Source: Pezicula radicicola
Lineage: Eukaryota; Ascomycota; Leotiomycetes; Helotiales; Dermateaceae
NCBI GenBank assembly: GCA_003008705.1
Contig: PDUO01000069.1
Coordinates: 1-64,000 of the forward strand
DNA length: 64,000 nucleotides
Direction of reading: 5' to 3'
Shown here piece by piece: positions 12,411 through 24,240 of the stretch; position 1 is the first letter of the stretch, and the number at the start of each line of letters is the position of its first letter. The translations under genes and the position numbers were made by a program. The notes under the pieces were generated by a model. The model searched no databases. It was given only the letters and a program-made list of their open reading frames with translations, and was not told the DNA's origin.

Positions 12411-14248
12411 CTACTGACGTTTTCTAAACTGCAATACCGGCCCCTTCTTTGCCACAGTCACAAAATGAGAATAAAGCTGGAATTCATCATCCCTCTCCCT
12501 CCCGCTTCCCAGTTGCAGTCCTCCCTGCCCAATCAGCCCTTCTTTTCCCTCTGCAACCTTGAAATCCATACTCCAGACAATCCTTGCCACGGTCAACAGC
12601 AGCTCCACCATTGCCATATTCCTAGCTGCGCACATCCTCGCCCCTATCAAGAACGGTGCAAAAGCTTTCCTGGCGGCTTCAATAGCCTCTTGAGAGTTAC
12701 TTTGACTCGGCAGCCAGCGCTCTGGTGAGAAGCGGAACGGGTGGGGAAAAGGGACCGGATTGTGGTGAAGGGCATAAATACTTGTGCCGACAACATAACC
12801 TTCCGGAACGTGCTCGCCGTCGATGTCGGCGTCGCCCTTTTCAACGACGCGCCATGGGGCGGCAACGACTGGCGAGCTGAGGCGGACCCCTTCGTCGACA
12901 CAAGCATAGAGGTACGTGCAGGATCGGAGCTCGGGGCCAGAATGGATGTCCCTAGAATCGGGGAATGTCGTACGGATTTCATTGGTGAGGTTGGCGTAGC
13001 TACTAGGGTTTCTAGATATGTAGAAGAGTATTGCTGCAAGGGCTGACGAAACAGTGTCGGAACCAGCTACCACCAGAACACCTGTCTCAACAGCCAACTC
13101 CCTCATTTCCAGATGCTTGACCGTATCAGGGTCCTTTGCATCCAGCACATTCTGAAAGGCATCGCGGAAGCCCTCACTGGGGGAGCTTTGCGCTCGATTC
13201 ATTGCAATAGTTGCCACCTGCGCCAGGAATGTATCTAGCGCTTTCTTGCCCTGTGGGAGGATAAGCCCACCTAAGCCCCAGGTTATCATGTGCGGGATCT
13301 GGGACAGGACGCCGACGCGGTTCATCAGTGTGTCGATGGTGTCAACTATAGAACGGAATTCCGGGTTGTTCATTAAGTCCATTTGGAGGCTGAATATAAC
13401 ATTAGTCATGACGTCGAAGGAGAAGTAATTTGCTGTTGCAGCGATCAGTGACCACCCTCTTTAACTTGCATTATCGCTGGATCAGATACTGACACCAAAT
13501 TGCCATATCTTTGGGGGACGACCATTTCTGCGCATCTTCTCGCGTTGAGCTGTTGCTCTTATCGTGATCGAGAAGTCTTTCGCAGAGCATATTAATCTGT
13601 GATTGAATGACTGGTTCGTAGATTCGCACTGCAGCATCTGTAAACCCTGGGGCGATTGCCTTTCTCTTTCTCTTATGCTCGTTCTTGTCCGAGGTACTCA
13701 AGATACTGTGAGTACCCAACGTGGCATTCCCTCCTATGGTCAAATATGCCGTTGACTTAGTTACATTCTTCCCATGGGAATAAATGTCTAAAGTTGTATC
13801 ACGTTCGTTAATGTAGTTGAAAAAGAAGTAGTAGGTTCAACTTACCCTGGAACCCAGCCACGCTGTTGACAATAATTTTGTTAGGGCCATAGCGGACAAA
13901 ATCCCCTAAATTAAATCAGAATATAGATCATAGCGGCAATACAAAAGGCGATGCCTTACCATACTTCTCATGACATCTGAGCATATCAATGTGAACATCT
14001 TTCATGTAGTTATGGTACGCCGAATACCAGTCCGTCAACTTTGCTAGCAATGGGCCTGGGTACTTTGCGAATGGATGAAAATACAATCGGTACACAATAA
14101 GAGAAACAACCTAGATATAGAGATAACGAGTTAACAGGATATTTAATGTCGGAAATCGAGGATGGGGTTTGCATCATACATGCACAACTCCAGCCAAAAC
14201 TAGCGAGCCTCCAACTCGCGTTGGACTAAATTCGTTGAATGTCAACAT
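12411..14248 (-). CDS. Cytochrome P450 monooxygenase, five exons
   Basis: Haem-thiolate monooxygenase, probably ER-anchored. Exons: complement(12411-13432, 13494-13787, 13846-13905, 13960-14110, 14180-14248); 1596 nt, 531 residues. The N-terminus is a hydrophobic anchor (LVLAGVVHVVSLIVYRLYF) followed by the proline-rich hinge HPFAKYPGPLL. The I-helix oxygen-binding motif is AGSDTVSS, the K-helix ExxR is EGVR, and the PERF-like motif is SPERW. The haem loop FLIGARMCAARN has Ala where the consensus FxxGxRxCxG ends in Gly, a known tolerated variant. The splice between exons 4 and 5 uses a weak donor (GTCAGT) but restores the family reading. Start chosen at the first in-frame ATG before the anchor. 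Substrate unknown. No biosynthetic backbone gene is adjacent, so a cluster role is not evident. Confidence 0.9.
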
Positions 14249-14775
14249 TTCTCGTGAAATCAGGCTCAATTGAAGATTGGAAAGTATAGCAGCAGAAAAG
14301 TCGTACCGTTATATCACGAGTATGTTGTAGCAGGAGTTGACTGTTTTAAAGTGGTGCCATTTCAATCTTTTTGGCGGCTATGCATCATACCAGCTGGTGA
14401 GACTAAGTAAGATATGCAGTCAGCATCGATAAACCTAATATTCACTTCCATGTAGGCTCCGGAAAAGGCAAATATACATGCCCCTACCTTGGTTAGCTAG
14501 TAGGAATTCATTGCGTTCGAGTGACTTATACGCTATATAAACTTATTTGAGTAGGTTTTCCAAGGTTATTCTTAAAGTTCTCATTCCGTAGTGCTTATCA
14601 AGGTACGGCAATCTTACGGAGAATACTAATCAAATATATGAAACCTCGGTAGTAAGATCGAGGATCAGTAATCGTTATGCCAGCAATAGGTACCAACTTA
14701 GGTAGGGGTAAAAATCTAAGGGAACCCATAGGTACCCGAGCAGGTGCCCGAGCGAGTACCCGCATACCCGAATTA
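14249..14775. other. P450 upstream region with ACCCGAGC repeats
   Basis: No gene seen. Between about 14,730 and 14,771 a GC-rich run contains variants of GTACCCGAGC, GTGCCCGAGC and GTACCCGC, a short imperfect tandem repeat, just before the telomere-like repeat. Confidence 0.5.
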
Positions 14776-14798
14776 CTTAGGGTTAGGGTTACCCTAAG
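14776..14798. repeat. Interstitial telomeric repeat
   Basis: Perfect TTAGGGTTAGGGTTACCC followed by TAAG: two and a half TTAGGG units meeting an inverted half unit. It lies about 130 bases beyond the truncated 3' end of the telomere-linked helicase relic, the association expected if this was once chromosome-end sequence. Confidence 0.75.
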
Positions 14799-14935
14799 AC
14801 CATAATTATAAGTTATATTCCGTACTTAGTAAGAAATTAAATTTTAGACGATTTCTCCAGTTAGAGCCCTTTAAAAGGCTTAGTATATATAAGACCAGCC
14901 TTTTAGAAGGTAATAAGTAGATAGTAGATATACCT

Positions 14936-17900
14936 TTATAAATTACTAATAGTAGTATTTCTTCCATCTAGTCTGTGCACGATAAGAAGTGACAGTCTGA
15001 CTGTCCCGAAGAGACTCGCAACGTCTTCGCCTTCCACACAATGCCGGAGCTGGGACTCAAGGTCGAAGAGCCCGCTCGCCCGCCAAGCGACCCTAGCCTT
15101 CCACACGCTTTCTTCGAGCAGACTCCCTGGCCCAGTGACCCGCTGCACCATATAGAACAGATTTCGCCGGTTCGTCGATCCCCGGATCGCATTGGGATTC
15201 ACCAAGTTGTTCTGCTCTTCAAACACAGCTTGCATTATCTGTGGCAGTGTAGCTGTCAAGTAGACAAACTGCGTACGGACGTTGCGGATCAAGGCTAGGT
15301 TGACCATAGCCTAGCGATAGTCGGACGCCGTGATGGTCAAGTGAGCCTCGTCAAACACAATGCGGGCGAGGTCTTGCGTAGCCGCGAACTTGTGGGCGTA
15401 AGTCCGAAACTGTTCTGTACACGCGACTTCAACTGTTACAAACACCAAAGGCACGTCCCGCAGCTCGCCCATACCAAGTAGTCGATTCCCAACTCCCGCA
15501 CCCGGCGGAGCAGATCCCCTTGTAGAGACACGAGCGGCAGGACCAAGATCGTCACCCCAGCTTCAGGGAGGATGCATGAACAGTAGGCTCTTCCCTTCAC
15601 CAGTGGCTAGGGTGGCCACTACCTGCTCGGTCCATGACATGACAGTAGTCATAGCCCGCTCCTGTGCTGCAGACTTCCACTGCAGTGTCATCCCGGTATA
15701 GCTTTCTTGCACTCTTTAGTAGAGCCGCAGCTGACCACTTCTTCCGCGGCTGGTAGACCCAGGGCGATCTTCTCCAGCATTTGTGGACCACCCACGTCTT
15801 CACCATCCCGCTTCCTCTTTCCAGCAGGTCCAAGCAGCTTGTCAAGCCCCTATAAGTCCTTCCACAGAGTTGAAGCACGCAAATTTCGGCGGATGAGGCC
15901 ATCCAAGACATTGCCAAAATTGGCATTATACTGGTTCGCATATGCACGGTTGACCGTCCTCGTGCTATAGTTCCGCTGCTTGGTCATAACCCGGATGTCA
16001 GCCTCAATCTCTTCGGTATCCTCGTTATCAGCCACATCGTCGACCTTAAAGCACCTAATATTAGCGGCAAACTTAGTCTTGACGATGTTAACCGTCATCT
16101 GCCGCCAGTTGGCAATACGCAACCGCAGGATGTCAGCCCAGACCTTGCCGTCTTTCCACTACAAGTGCGGGGAGATAACGGCATGCGTGGCGGACTGGCG
16201 GAGCGGGGTGACAACCACCAAGTAGTCGAGTAAGAGGTCTCCAATAGGTGGAGGCAAGAACCGGATATTATCCTTGAACTTGCCTGTCTGCTGCTGAACT
16301 TTGTGGTACGTGGTGCGCAGCATCACTAGCCCGTGCTTGAGGTAGGCGTTTCCCCGCCGCTGGGTGTTACGCCAGGTGACAGAAAACAGCTCGCTCTCAC
16401 GAAAGGGCTGGCCAGAGCCCATGTGGATCAAAACCAAGAGCCTTTTCAGGAATTCGTCGGCAACGGCTTCATACTGCTCAATCGCCTTCTTACGCCAGAC
16501 CTTAGTGCCATCTCCGGTAGTATTCAAGAAAGAGTCCTGCAGCGCCTTCGAGACTTGGATAACAGTTGGCAAGGACTTCGCTAGCGGCTTCAAGAGCTCG
16601 GCTTTCTCCCGGTGCTGACTAAAGCACCAGCCAAAGGCATCGGCATCCAAGTTGTCCTTCAAAGCCCAAGCACGCATCTGTGAAAGGTCCTGGGGCCCAA
16701 ACATCGGCTCGTTGTACAGCAAATGCTAGGCCGGCTGGAATCCCGAGAGCAAGAGCTATAGCACATGGTCCATATGCAAATCAACGTCTCCATAGGTCAG
16801 AACCTTCTCGTCCACAGCCTATTGTGCCTGGTGCGGCCCGACAACCTCCTTGGAGACTGTAAACAACAAGCGCCAGCCGAGGATCTCGCCTATCGGAGTC
16901 TCGGTGTCTCGGTTCAAGAACCGCTCGCAATACTGCTTAATACTCTCGAGCGTACTCCCGAGCTCCGACTTCTCTAAGCAAACGCTATCATGGAAGATTA
17001 TCAGCTCCGCAGCCCAGATGACGCCAGACAAGCAGCTGTTGTAATTGCCCGGCTCCTTCCACGTCTTAGTGTATGGCTTGACGCTGAGCATAGCGCAGAA
17101 GCTGAGCAGTGGGGAGCTGTACCGGTTGCCTCCGAATTTGTGGCAGATTAGCGCCATTGAGAGGACCGACATGGCATTTCTCAGCGCAGGCCGGTCCTGC
17201 TCGATAGCGCTTTGGACGGCCGCTTCCCACGCCTCTTTTTGGGCATCCGTAGGCTAGAGACAGTTTTCAGGGGTCCGCTGGTCGTCGTCTGTCGTGGTGA
17301 AGCGGCTGCCGTGGTAGGCCACCCGGTAGCTGTACGTCAAGAACTGCTTCCAGTAGCCGAAGTTAGTCTTAAGCGTAGTAGGCTCCTTCTTTGGGTCGAA
17401 CCCTCGTGCTTTGTCTATAGCGGCAATGTGGAAGCGGCTTAATGCTGGCTGCCATGGCCAGGTTAGCATTCAGTCTGGGCCGTCGAAGAACTAGCTGTGC
17501 GCCTCCGTAAAGATCTCGTCCATGACCTCCAGCATCAAGAACAGCTCGGGCTCGCTCTCGGCACTCTTTGGCACTACAAAAGAGGCGTGCATCTCGTCCC
17601 TCTTCAGGCCCCGCGTGTGCTGCTCGATGCCCGTCCGTCTCAGCTACGGCACCACAGCCGATTTGTGACTGTCGAAGCCGTAAACAATGTTGGCTTCTGC
17701 TTTGGCATCCTCCTCTGCTGCAGCCGCATCTTCATTGAGTAGCCTGAAGAAGTCTGCCTCTCCCGAATCCAAGCTCTTCGTGCTAGCGTCTGCGGCTCCC
17801 GTGGCTCCACTAGCTCCACTGGGGTCATCTACTACGAAATACCGGATGTCTGCTTCTCAGCGAAGAAGGTCTGCAGCTTACACTTACACCATGAGCTGCC

Positions 17901-18250
17901 TTCGACTTGCTGGGCTGGCTTCAGCTGGTAGGCCTTGGACATGTGCCGTTCTATGGCTGGGAAGTGCCGCATCGGACCAGCCGAGCAAGTCAAGCACTGG
18001 ACACTGTCAAAGAGCCGCAATCCGGGGATCGCCTGGCAGGGCAGCTGCCTGGGCTGGTCCTCTGGAGCGTAAAGCTCGTGGCTCTCGAACAGCTCCACCT
18101 GGGCCCGTAGCAGCGTGCCCTTCAAGCAGTGAGGCGGCTGCCTCAGGTGTCGAATCCAGACCTCCTTTCCTGGACGCAAGCAGAAGCCGCACTCTCGACA
18201 TACCAGCACCCGTCACGCAGGCAGGTACTCAAAAGACTCGCCTATAACCT
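14936..18250 (-). pseudogene. Telomere-linked RecQ-like helicase relic
   Basis: Decayed member of the large fungal subtelomeric helicase (TLH-like, RecQ superfamily) genes, read on the minus strand. The N-terminal part (about 17.83-18.24 kb) has LVCRECGFCLRPGKEVWIRH and a downstream HCL, a Cys/His finger of the OrsD-like (DUF3505) type. The middle has a conserved block (GSGQPFRESELFSVTWRN). The C-terminal part has Walker A (ATGEGKSLLF, near 15.6 kb), ILVLPLVSLQGDLLRR, motif II VFDEAHLT (near 15.35 kb) and motif III LTATLP (near 15.25 kb). The frame is broken by about ten stops, nearly all TAG where Gln fits, and by at least one frameshift near 15.57 kb. The second helicase lobe is missing: the match ends at about 14.94 kb in AT-rich DNA. 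GC content is still high, so RIP was light or recent. Not functional as read. Confidence 0.8.
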
Positions 18251-18836
18251 TATCCTCCGCCCTGGCCTGCTCCAGCTCTCGTTTTGGTGGTTGAAGGCCT
18301 CGTAGTAGTCATGATAGGAACCTCGTTTTATGGTGCACGTCTTATAGTGAACTGGCCTGTGCTGCCCCACTGACCAGGGTTAGATGAGCTAATTAAACCT
18401 TAGAGTTCTCGTTTTATGGCGTAAGATGGGGAATTGCTAGGGGTAGGAATGTTATTAAGGGCGTGGCTTGCTAAGTTAAGCGAGGTGAGAGGCGTGTGGG
18501 GTTAAGCGAAGGCCGGGGGCTAGAAAAAGGGAGGCATAGTTAACGTCAAGTCTAGCCGAAGTCGGGACAGGGGCGCTAGCGGGGCTAATAAGGGCGGCGC
18601 GGTGACCTTAGTAGAATGCATTTGTGGGTAGGAATTATAGAAAGGAAGTAATATACTTGCATTTGAAATATATTTTATTATTACTCATTACTCTAAATCT
18701 AGTCCTCTAATTCTACCCCTTTCCTAAATGCCTCAACCTACCAATCTAGCTGATTAAAGACTTATACTAAAACTCTTATAGTATAATAGCGCCAGCTAGC
18801 CCTCCGAGAGAACTATCCTAGCATTATTTAAGTCAC
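18251..18836. other. Region upstream of the helicase relic
   Basis: Two copies of CTCGTTTTATGG (about 18,330 and 18,407) flank a short stretch that looks like degraded upstream sequence. 18.44-18.62 kb is GC-rich with GGGGTTAAGCGA-type motifs, then composition drops to AT-rich. No gene seen. Confidence 0.45.
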
Positions 18837-19202
18837 TTACTTAGCATCCTCCTTACTCAGATTCTCTATCTATATCCCCTCGCTCCGCATCTACACATAC
18901 ATCTTATTAACAACAGCATTAGGGCTAACGACTATTATAGCTACCACAGCCTTACAAACGATCTCATCGTATAAACACTTTTCTTTTTCTTCCTAGCTTA
19001 AATACATACTATCCTCGTACATTTCTTATAGCACGGCATAAAGTTTATAGCACACGCCTTCTATAAACTCGATCCCTTAAAGCTTTTCAATTTCTACAGC
19101 AACGACCTCGTGCTTCTCATCCTTGCACGACTCTAGCTTGTAGTGTATATTAACATTATAGCCTACCCTCTGTCGAACGTAGTATATCAGACACTTCTCC
19201 AT
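18837..19202 (-). pseudogene. RIP-mutated coding relic, family unknown
   Basis: Starting from an ATG at 19,202, one minus-strand frame runs 121 codons with protein-like composition (MEKCLIYYVRQRVGYNVN at the start, charged and Cys-containing later). It is interrupted by five stops, all TAA or TAG. That pattern is expected of CAA and CAG glutamine codons hit by C-to-T mutation. I do not recognise the family. It lies upstream of the helicase relic, on the same strand, and may belong to the same former element. Confidence 0.5.
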
Positions 19203-20571
19203 CTACAAGATTAAACGTATATCTAGATTGAACTAGTTACGGCCCTTACGTTTAGTTCACGCTATACAACGCTATTGATATTACTGCCGTAGTGTATATA
19301 CAGCTTCGTTAGCTATATCACCTGCCCTTAAGGCGGGTCTAGTTGATATAACCTAGCTTAGGCGCGGAGAGTAGTAGCCTTGATTTAAACTAGCCATACT
19401 GCTAAAATCCATCGTGTACGCGTAGCTAGGGATGAACATTAGAGCTATCATCTCGTGGAGGAAGGTCAGCCGGGTTGTGGAACCCCTTTGGGTAGACTAC
19501 GGCTAGGTGACGAGTAAGACCTCTCCGATCTAGCTCGGTGACCTGGCGCTTGTCTCGTAGATGGGAGGTGACCGGGGAGTGCTTTATGGCTAGCGTGTAT
19601 CTACACTCACTCCAACAATAGATGAGGAGCTGCTCTTTGTCGTCGAAGAAGAGCTGGAGCTTCTTAAGAAGATTAGGAGAGGTCCCTATCTTTCCCTAAT
19701 ACTAAAAGCAGAGGTAGTTCATAAAGAAAATCAGGGCGAAAGGTGCAAAGACAAGATCTATTACAGAACACGCCGAGTTTAGACGTGTACCTGACGCGTG
19801 TACGAGCTAACGAGAGGATATGATATAACACGGAAAGTTCTGGGAAAGACGCCATGGACTAGTGCACGGACATTCTCTAGGTTATGTCATAACGCGGGTC
19901 AAAAAGCTTGACCATTAGTACAGTAATCACACAGGTTGATTTCTCGAAGAAGCCGAGAAAAAGATTTACAACCTTTGAGGATTTCGAAGACACCAAGACC
20001 ACTCTCGAGTATCAGTATACCTACTTACCACAGAATGGTTGTACTATGACACCAATTATAGCAAAGAATAAAACAGAGACTGGTCAACATTCAACAAGCC
20101 GTAGACCTACGTGGTGTCTTCACATCTTCCGGACTCTGGACTGCGTTGTTCAAAGTCCTAAGTTATGGGAATTAAGTACGTCCTAGCCCATCGCGATTGT
20201 GTAACCGAACACGGATTGCAATAATACTGGGCAAAGTCCGTCACCAACTGTCGTGAATGACACGTCCCTATACGGAAATAACAAGAGAATCGATTTGTAA
20301 CATGGAAATTTCCAATCATAAGTCTGATCTGCACACTACGTGGCGAAAAGAGTGAACCCATGGTAAGTACTGCCAGGGCCCGCTATTCCTCTTTAACAGC
20401 ATATTGTATTACAGGTTCACAGCTTAGTCCACTGCACTTGATCGGCACAAGCGAAGAAAGACTACAAAGGGCTCAGGAAGCTTGGCAATACTTGACACGA
20501 GTTCAAACTTTTTTTAATTTTGCCATTGCGTGTAGTAGCAATAAGACGATTGCGGTAAGCTGCTACAGGCT
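19203..20571. other. Intergenic region, nothing assigned
   Basis: Mixed composition. 19.2-19.6 kb still has a repeat-like, TAG-rich character; 19.6-20.57 kb looks like ordinary intergenic DNA downstream of the minus-strand aldo-keto reductase. The short open frames have no family signature. Confidence 0.5.
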
Positions 20572-21863
20572 CTAGTGACCAACCATCGATTGGAAGATAG
20601 CAGAGAATCTCTCTCCAACCGGCTTGGCAGCGTCCACGATATTTCGCATCTCTTTCAGCTCCTCTTCCGTCAATTCGATGTCACGAGATGCCCAGTTCTC
20701 TTCCAAGCGTGAGGCTTTGGTCGTTCCTGGGATAGTAATCAATCCTTGCGCAGCAGTCCAGGCCAGGGCGATCTGTGCAACCGAGCAACCTTTTCGGGTT
20801 GCTAACTTCTTGATCTCGTCCACGATAGCCTTGTTCTTGTAGAAGTTTTCGCCCTGAAACTTAGGGACTGAGATTTGTAGGAGTCAGTCTACCCGAATCT
20901 AACAGGATTTTCACAAAGTGCAAACGGTAACGTACCAGTGCGTCGGAAATCATTAGGGGCGAAGTCATCTGGAGACTTGAACTGGAAGTCATCCACAAGC
21001 CAGCCGTGTCCTAGAGGGCTGAATGCCACAAAGGCCACACCCAATTCCTTTGCCGTCTCAATCAGGCCGTTTGTCTCGTGCAATGTCTCAAAAGCAGAGT
21101 ACTCGGCTTGAATGGCATCAATCTTAGCGACTAGGATATGTTAGCGCGCAAACGTGTGTAATTGCAGACAGACGAACTTGCGTTTGCCTTGCGCAAAGTC
21201 GCAGCAGAGCATTCAGATAGGCCAATATACTTTGTTTTTCCAGTGCGGCGGAGTTCATCCAAGGCGCCGATGGACTCCTCGAGGGGGGTGTCTTAGTCGC
21301 AGAGTTAGCATACCAATTCGAAAAAGTCTTGACTTCGGTTTTTTTCCCTACGTACTGGGGTCAATTCTGTGGAGATAGTACAGGTCAGGAGTGAAACCCA
21401 GTCTGTCGATCGTTCCCTCAATGTATTCCTTGATGTGGGCGGCCGAGTTGGTTACTCTACGTTCGGGCCCGAAGACGTCAAATCCGCACTTGGAGGCCAC
21501 TACGCGGCGACGTGACGTGAGCCAATGAGGCAATGTAGAGAAGGCTGGAGGTTATTGTGCTCACCGAAAAGCTTGTCGCGGACATTGTGCTTTTTTATGA
21601 AGTCTCCAAGCAGCTTCTCGTTTTCGCCATTCTTGTAGGCAACCTGGGGGCGCAAAGGCAATTAGAGACCAACGCCCTCGACGTGCTTTGAAGGGACGGC
21701 TTACCGCGGTATCCCAGAATGTGCAGCCGAGCTCGATGGCTTTCAATAGAACAGGCTCGGACTGTTCAAGATCGAGATCGGTTCCCATGGCAGAATTAAG
21801 GCCCATGGCGCCAAAGCCGGGAACCGGGACCTGCTGGTCGCCAAACGGGAGTGTCTTGACCAT
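20572..21863 (-). CDS. Aldo-keto reductase, six exons
   Basis: Cytosolic NADPH-dependent oxidoreductase of the aldo-keto reductase superfamily. Exons: complement(20572-20867, 20936-21130, 21178-21291, 21356-21499, 21565-21643, 21705-21863); 987 nt, 328 residues. The start MVKTLPFG and [10 protein letters not shown] are typical. The catalytic tetrad is visible: Asp in TFWDTA, Tyr in VAYKNGENE, Lys in VASKCGFD, His in YYLHRIDP. The C-terminal cofactor region includes [15 protein letters not shown]. Introns are 46-68 nt. The donor of intron 4 (GTTCGT) is weak but restores frame and family sequence. It resembles the plant/fungal auxin-induced (AKR13-like) type; the subgroup is inference. It is flanked by repeats and relics, with no obvious operon-like partner. 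Confidence 0.92.
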
Positions 21864-23500
21864 CTTGTTGGATTCCGACGGTCTAAACGAGCGTCAGCGT
21901 GACTATGCCTTGTCGTCGAGCACCCAGCTCTACGATCCTTGGAAGGTGGATGCTTACAATTGAAAGCGTGGTTCTTTGAGAGTTGAAGGTGCCGCTGCAA
22001 AGCTTCAAGTGTGGAGGCGAGGAATCAAGGCCCGCCAGGCAAGCGGCCTCGCGCTGATTTATATTGCGGCGAACTGGAAACACATCGCGGGCGGGCGCCT
22101 CTTTTTCTGTGACGTAGAATGAAATGGACTCCTCAGATAGGCCCGGCACTAATTGCTAATCGCCGATAAAATCTAACCCTAAAACCTAAAGCCTAAACAA
22201 ACCGTTAGCGAGGTCTGCAGTCCGAAAAGTTAACAAAGTAAGCCGAAATATCAATATTCTCGGCCGAAAGTCTTAGCGAGCAGTGGCGTTACTCCTAGCA
22301 AGTGCCTACCAAGGATTACGAGACATTCTTAGATGAATTTAAGAAAGAAGATAGGAGTTTAGAAAATAGTATACTAGAGCGTGCTACGGTAGTATTTGGA
22401 TTCGAATCTATTTGACTCCTAGTGGTAATGCAACCTCTATAATAGGGGAAGGATGCTCCAGAACAAAAGCAATATTCATGCTAGAAAATATATACAGATC
22501 AAGGAGAGTAATAGCCTCTTATCTGCCAAACCGCATATGGCCTAAGTTTATCTTTAAAAGCCCGGAGTTGTCTTGATTTCTACGTGGATTTAGCTATACA
22601 ATGATTTAAAAATGCCTATATTTATATATTATATTTAAGCCACCTTGTAACAGGTGCACATAAGCTTCTACATTTAAAATAATCATGCCTGTAACATGTT
22701 TTGTGAGACATTGGAAAGGTGATTGTATTCCTGAACCGCCTTGTCATTTTACTTAAATTGGTTCTAATAGAATAATGAGAGGAGTAATACTAAGAATAGA
22801 GAGGGTAAACTTTTCCTCGTGGCTACTAATGAATTGTATATTCACTAGTTATACAGATTGTTGCAGAGGCCTGTCACACGGCAACAGAAACTATAAAAAG
22901 GCGGTTGTATTAAAGTGGATGGAAGAGCTTCCAAAGATGTGAGGGTACGGATAGTATCCGTCATGTGACACGGATGGATTGTGTTGCCGACAAATCACGT
23001 GTTAGAACTATCGCATGGGGTATATCCTTATATTAGGTTTACATTCGATCCTTTCTGATTTGTAAGATCTGAATTAATTCGCCCTGATCTATAACTAAGG
23101 CTACGCAAGCCTTATACATTATAAATCACTCATTTTGTATAGTATTCGGGATGAATTCGATGCCTCTCATTTAGTATATATAGCCTACTACTTAACCTCG
23201 TATTCAGAGGGCAAGTACTCACAATTCACTCATTATGTGCATATACAATTTCCACAAGGTCGTAGTTCAATAGATTATCAATAATTTCATCATGAAGTAC
23301 GTCTGATAAAAAAAAAAGTACATAGTCTACGATATACAATGAAAGAAGAAGAATTTACTATCATACATAATCTAAAATAAAGAAGTACACTGAGAATGAG
23401 ATGATAGACCAAAAAGTTACCCTCTATTCAAAAATTTAAAGAAGCCCAGAGAATAACATTTGCTTCAAGCAAAGCTACGAATCCATGCTTGTCTAGTCTA
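21864..23500. other. Intergenic region, no gene found
   Basis: The first 300 bases are the probable promoter of the aldo-keto reductase. A degenerate telomere-like string (CTAACCCTAAAACC) lies at 22,173. The rest is moderately AT-rich with no family-like frame on either strand. Confidence 0.5.
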
Positions 23501-23539
23501 AGCACCTTGTATAAAACTAGAAGTTCGCCTAATGGGCCT

Positions 23540-24240
23540 CTACACCTATCCCAGTCTTCGATAAAGGAACAATCCCAGCTAGAAGTGATGTTAGGATTTC
23601 CTCCAAAATAGGCCGTCCTATATGGATACCTACAGTGCGCACGCTACATTTCAATGCCATTTGCCAGGGTGTTATTAAAGAACTTGGTTCCGACCATACA
23701 TTCTGGGGCTATGCCATTTTCAACCCAACTTACTAAATCCGAGAGAATTCTGTGAGAGCTATCTTGTGTACTCTGGCATACTGACCAAACTCCCAGGCAC
23801 CAAAGCAGTGTTCCAAGCCACTAACATAGAACAAGCGATAGAAATCATCCAATTTGGTATTAGAGGAATTAAGGGTTTCGGCAACATAGCGGTAATAGCG
23901 CATAGAGTTCTTGCCGGGAATAACTGCGTCAGAGAATCCATAGTAAGTAATCAATTTTCCACCACGGTCTTAGAAGGCTGATATATCGCCTGTGAAGCTA
24001 GAGATGTTGCCCTACTGCGCATCAAGATTAACCGTAGTCTCAACGTCTATTCAGGTATGTACGAAGTAAACACATTCCTCACTCGTGTATTTCGTTGAAA
24101 CCCCATCCTAGGCTAGCTGGGTTCGCCACTTAGATTCTCTTGGAGCATTATAACCCACCCCCTTGTAGATTGAGTACCGGGTTGAACTTATATCTCCTCC
24201 CGCCGAGAATTCCACGCATATCATAAAACTAGTATAAAAT
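23540..24240 (-). pseudogene. Tannase/feruloyl esterase relic
   Basis: C-terminal part of a second tannase-family gene on the minus strand. Recognisable are QGNISSFTGDISAF, GGKLITYYGFSDAVIPG and YRLFYVSGLEHCFGA, which carry the catalytic Asp and His regions and the HC cysteine of the family. The frame is broken by a TAA directly after SAF (a Gln position) and by further stops both upstream and after FSRI. Only about the last third of the gene is present. It is about 2.2 kb from the nearly intact paralogue on the same strand, suggesting an old duplication. Confidence 0.75.
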
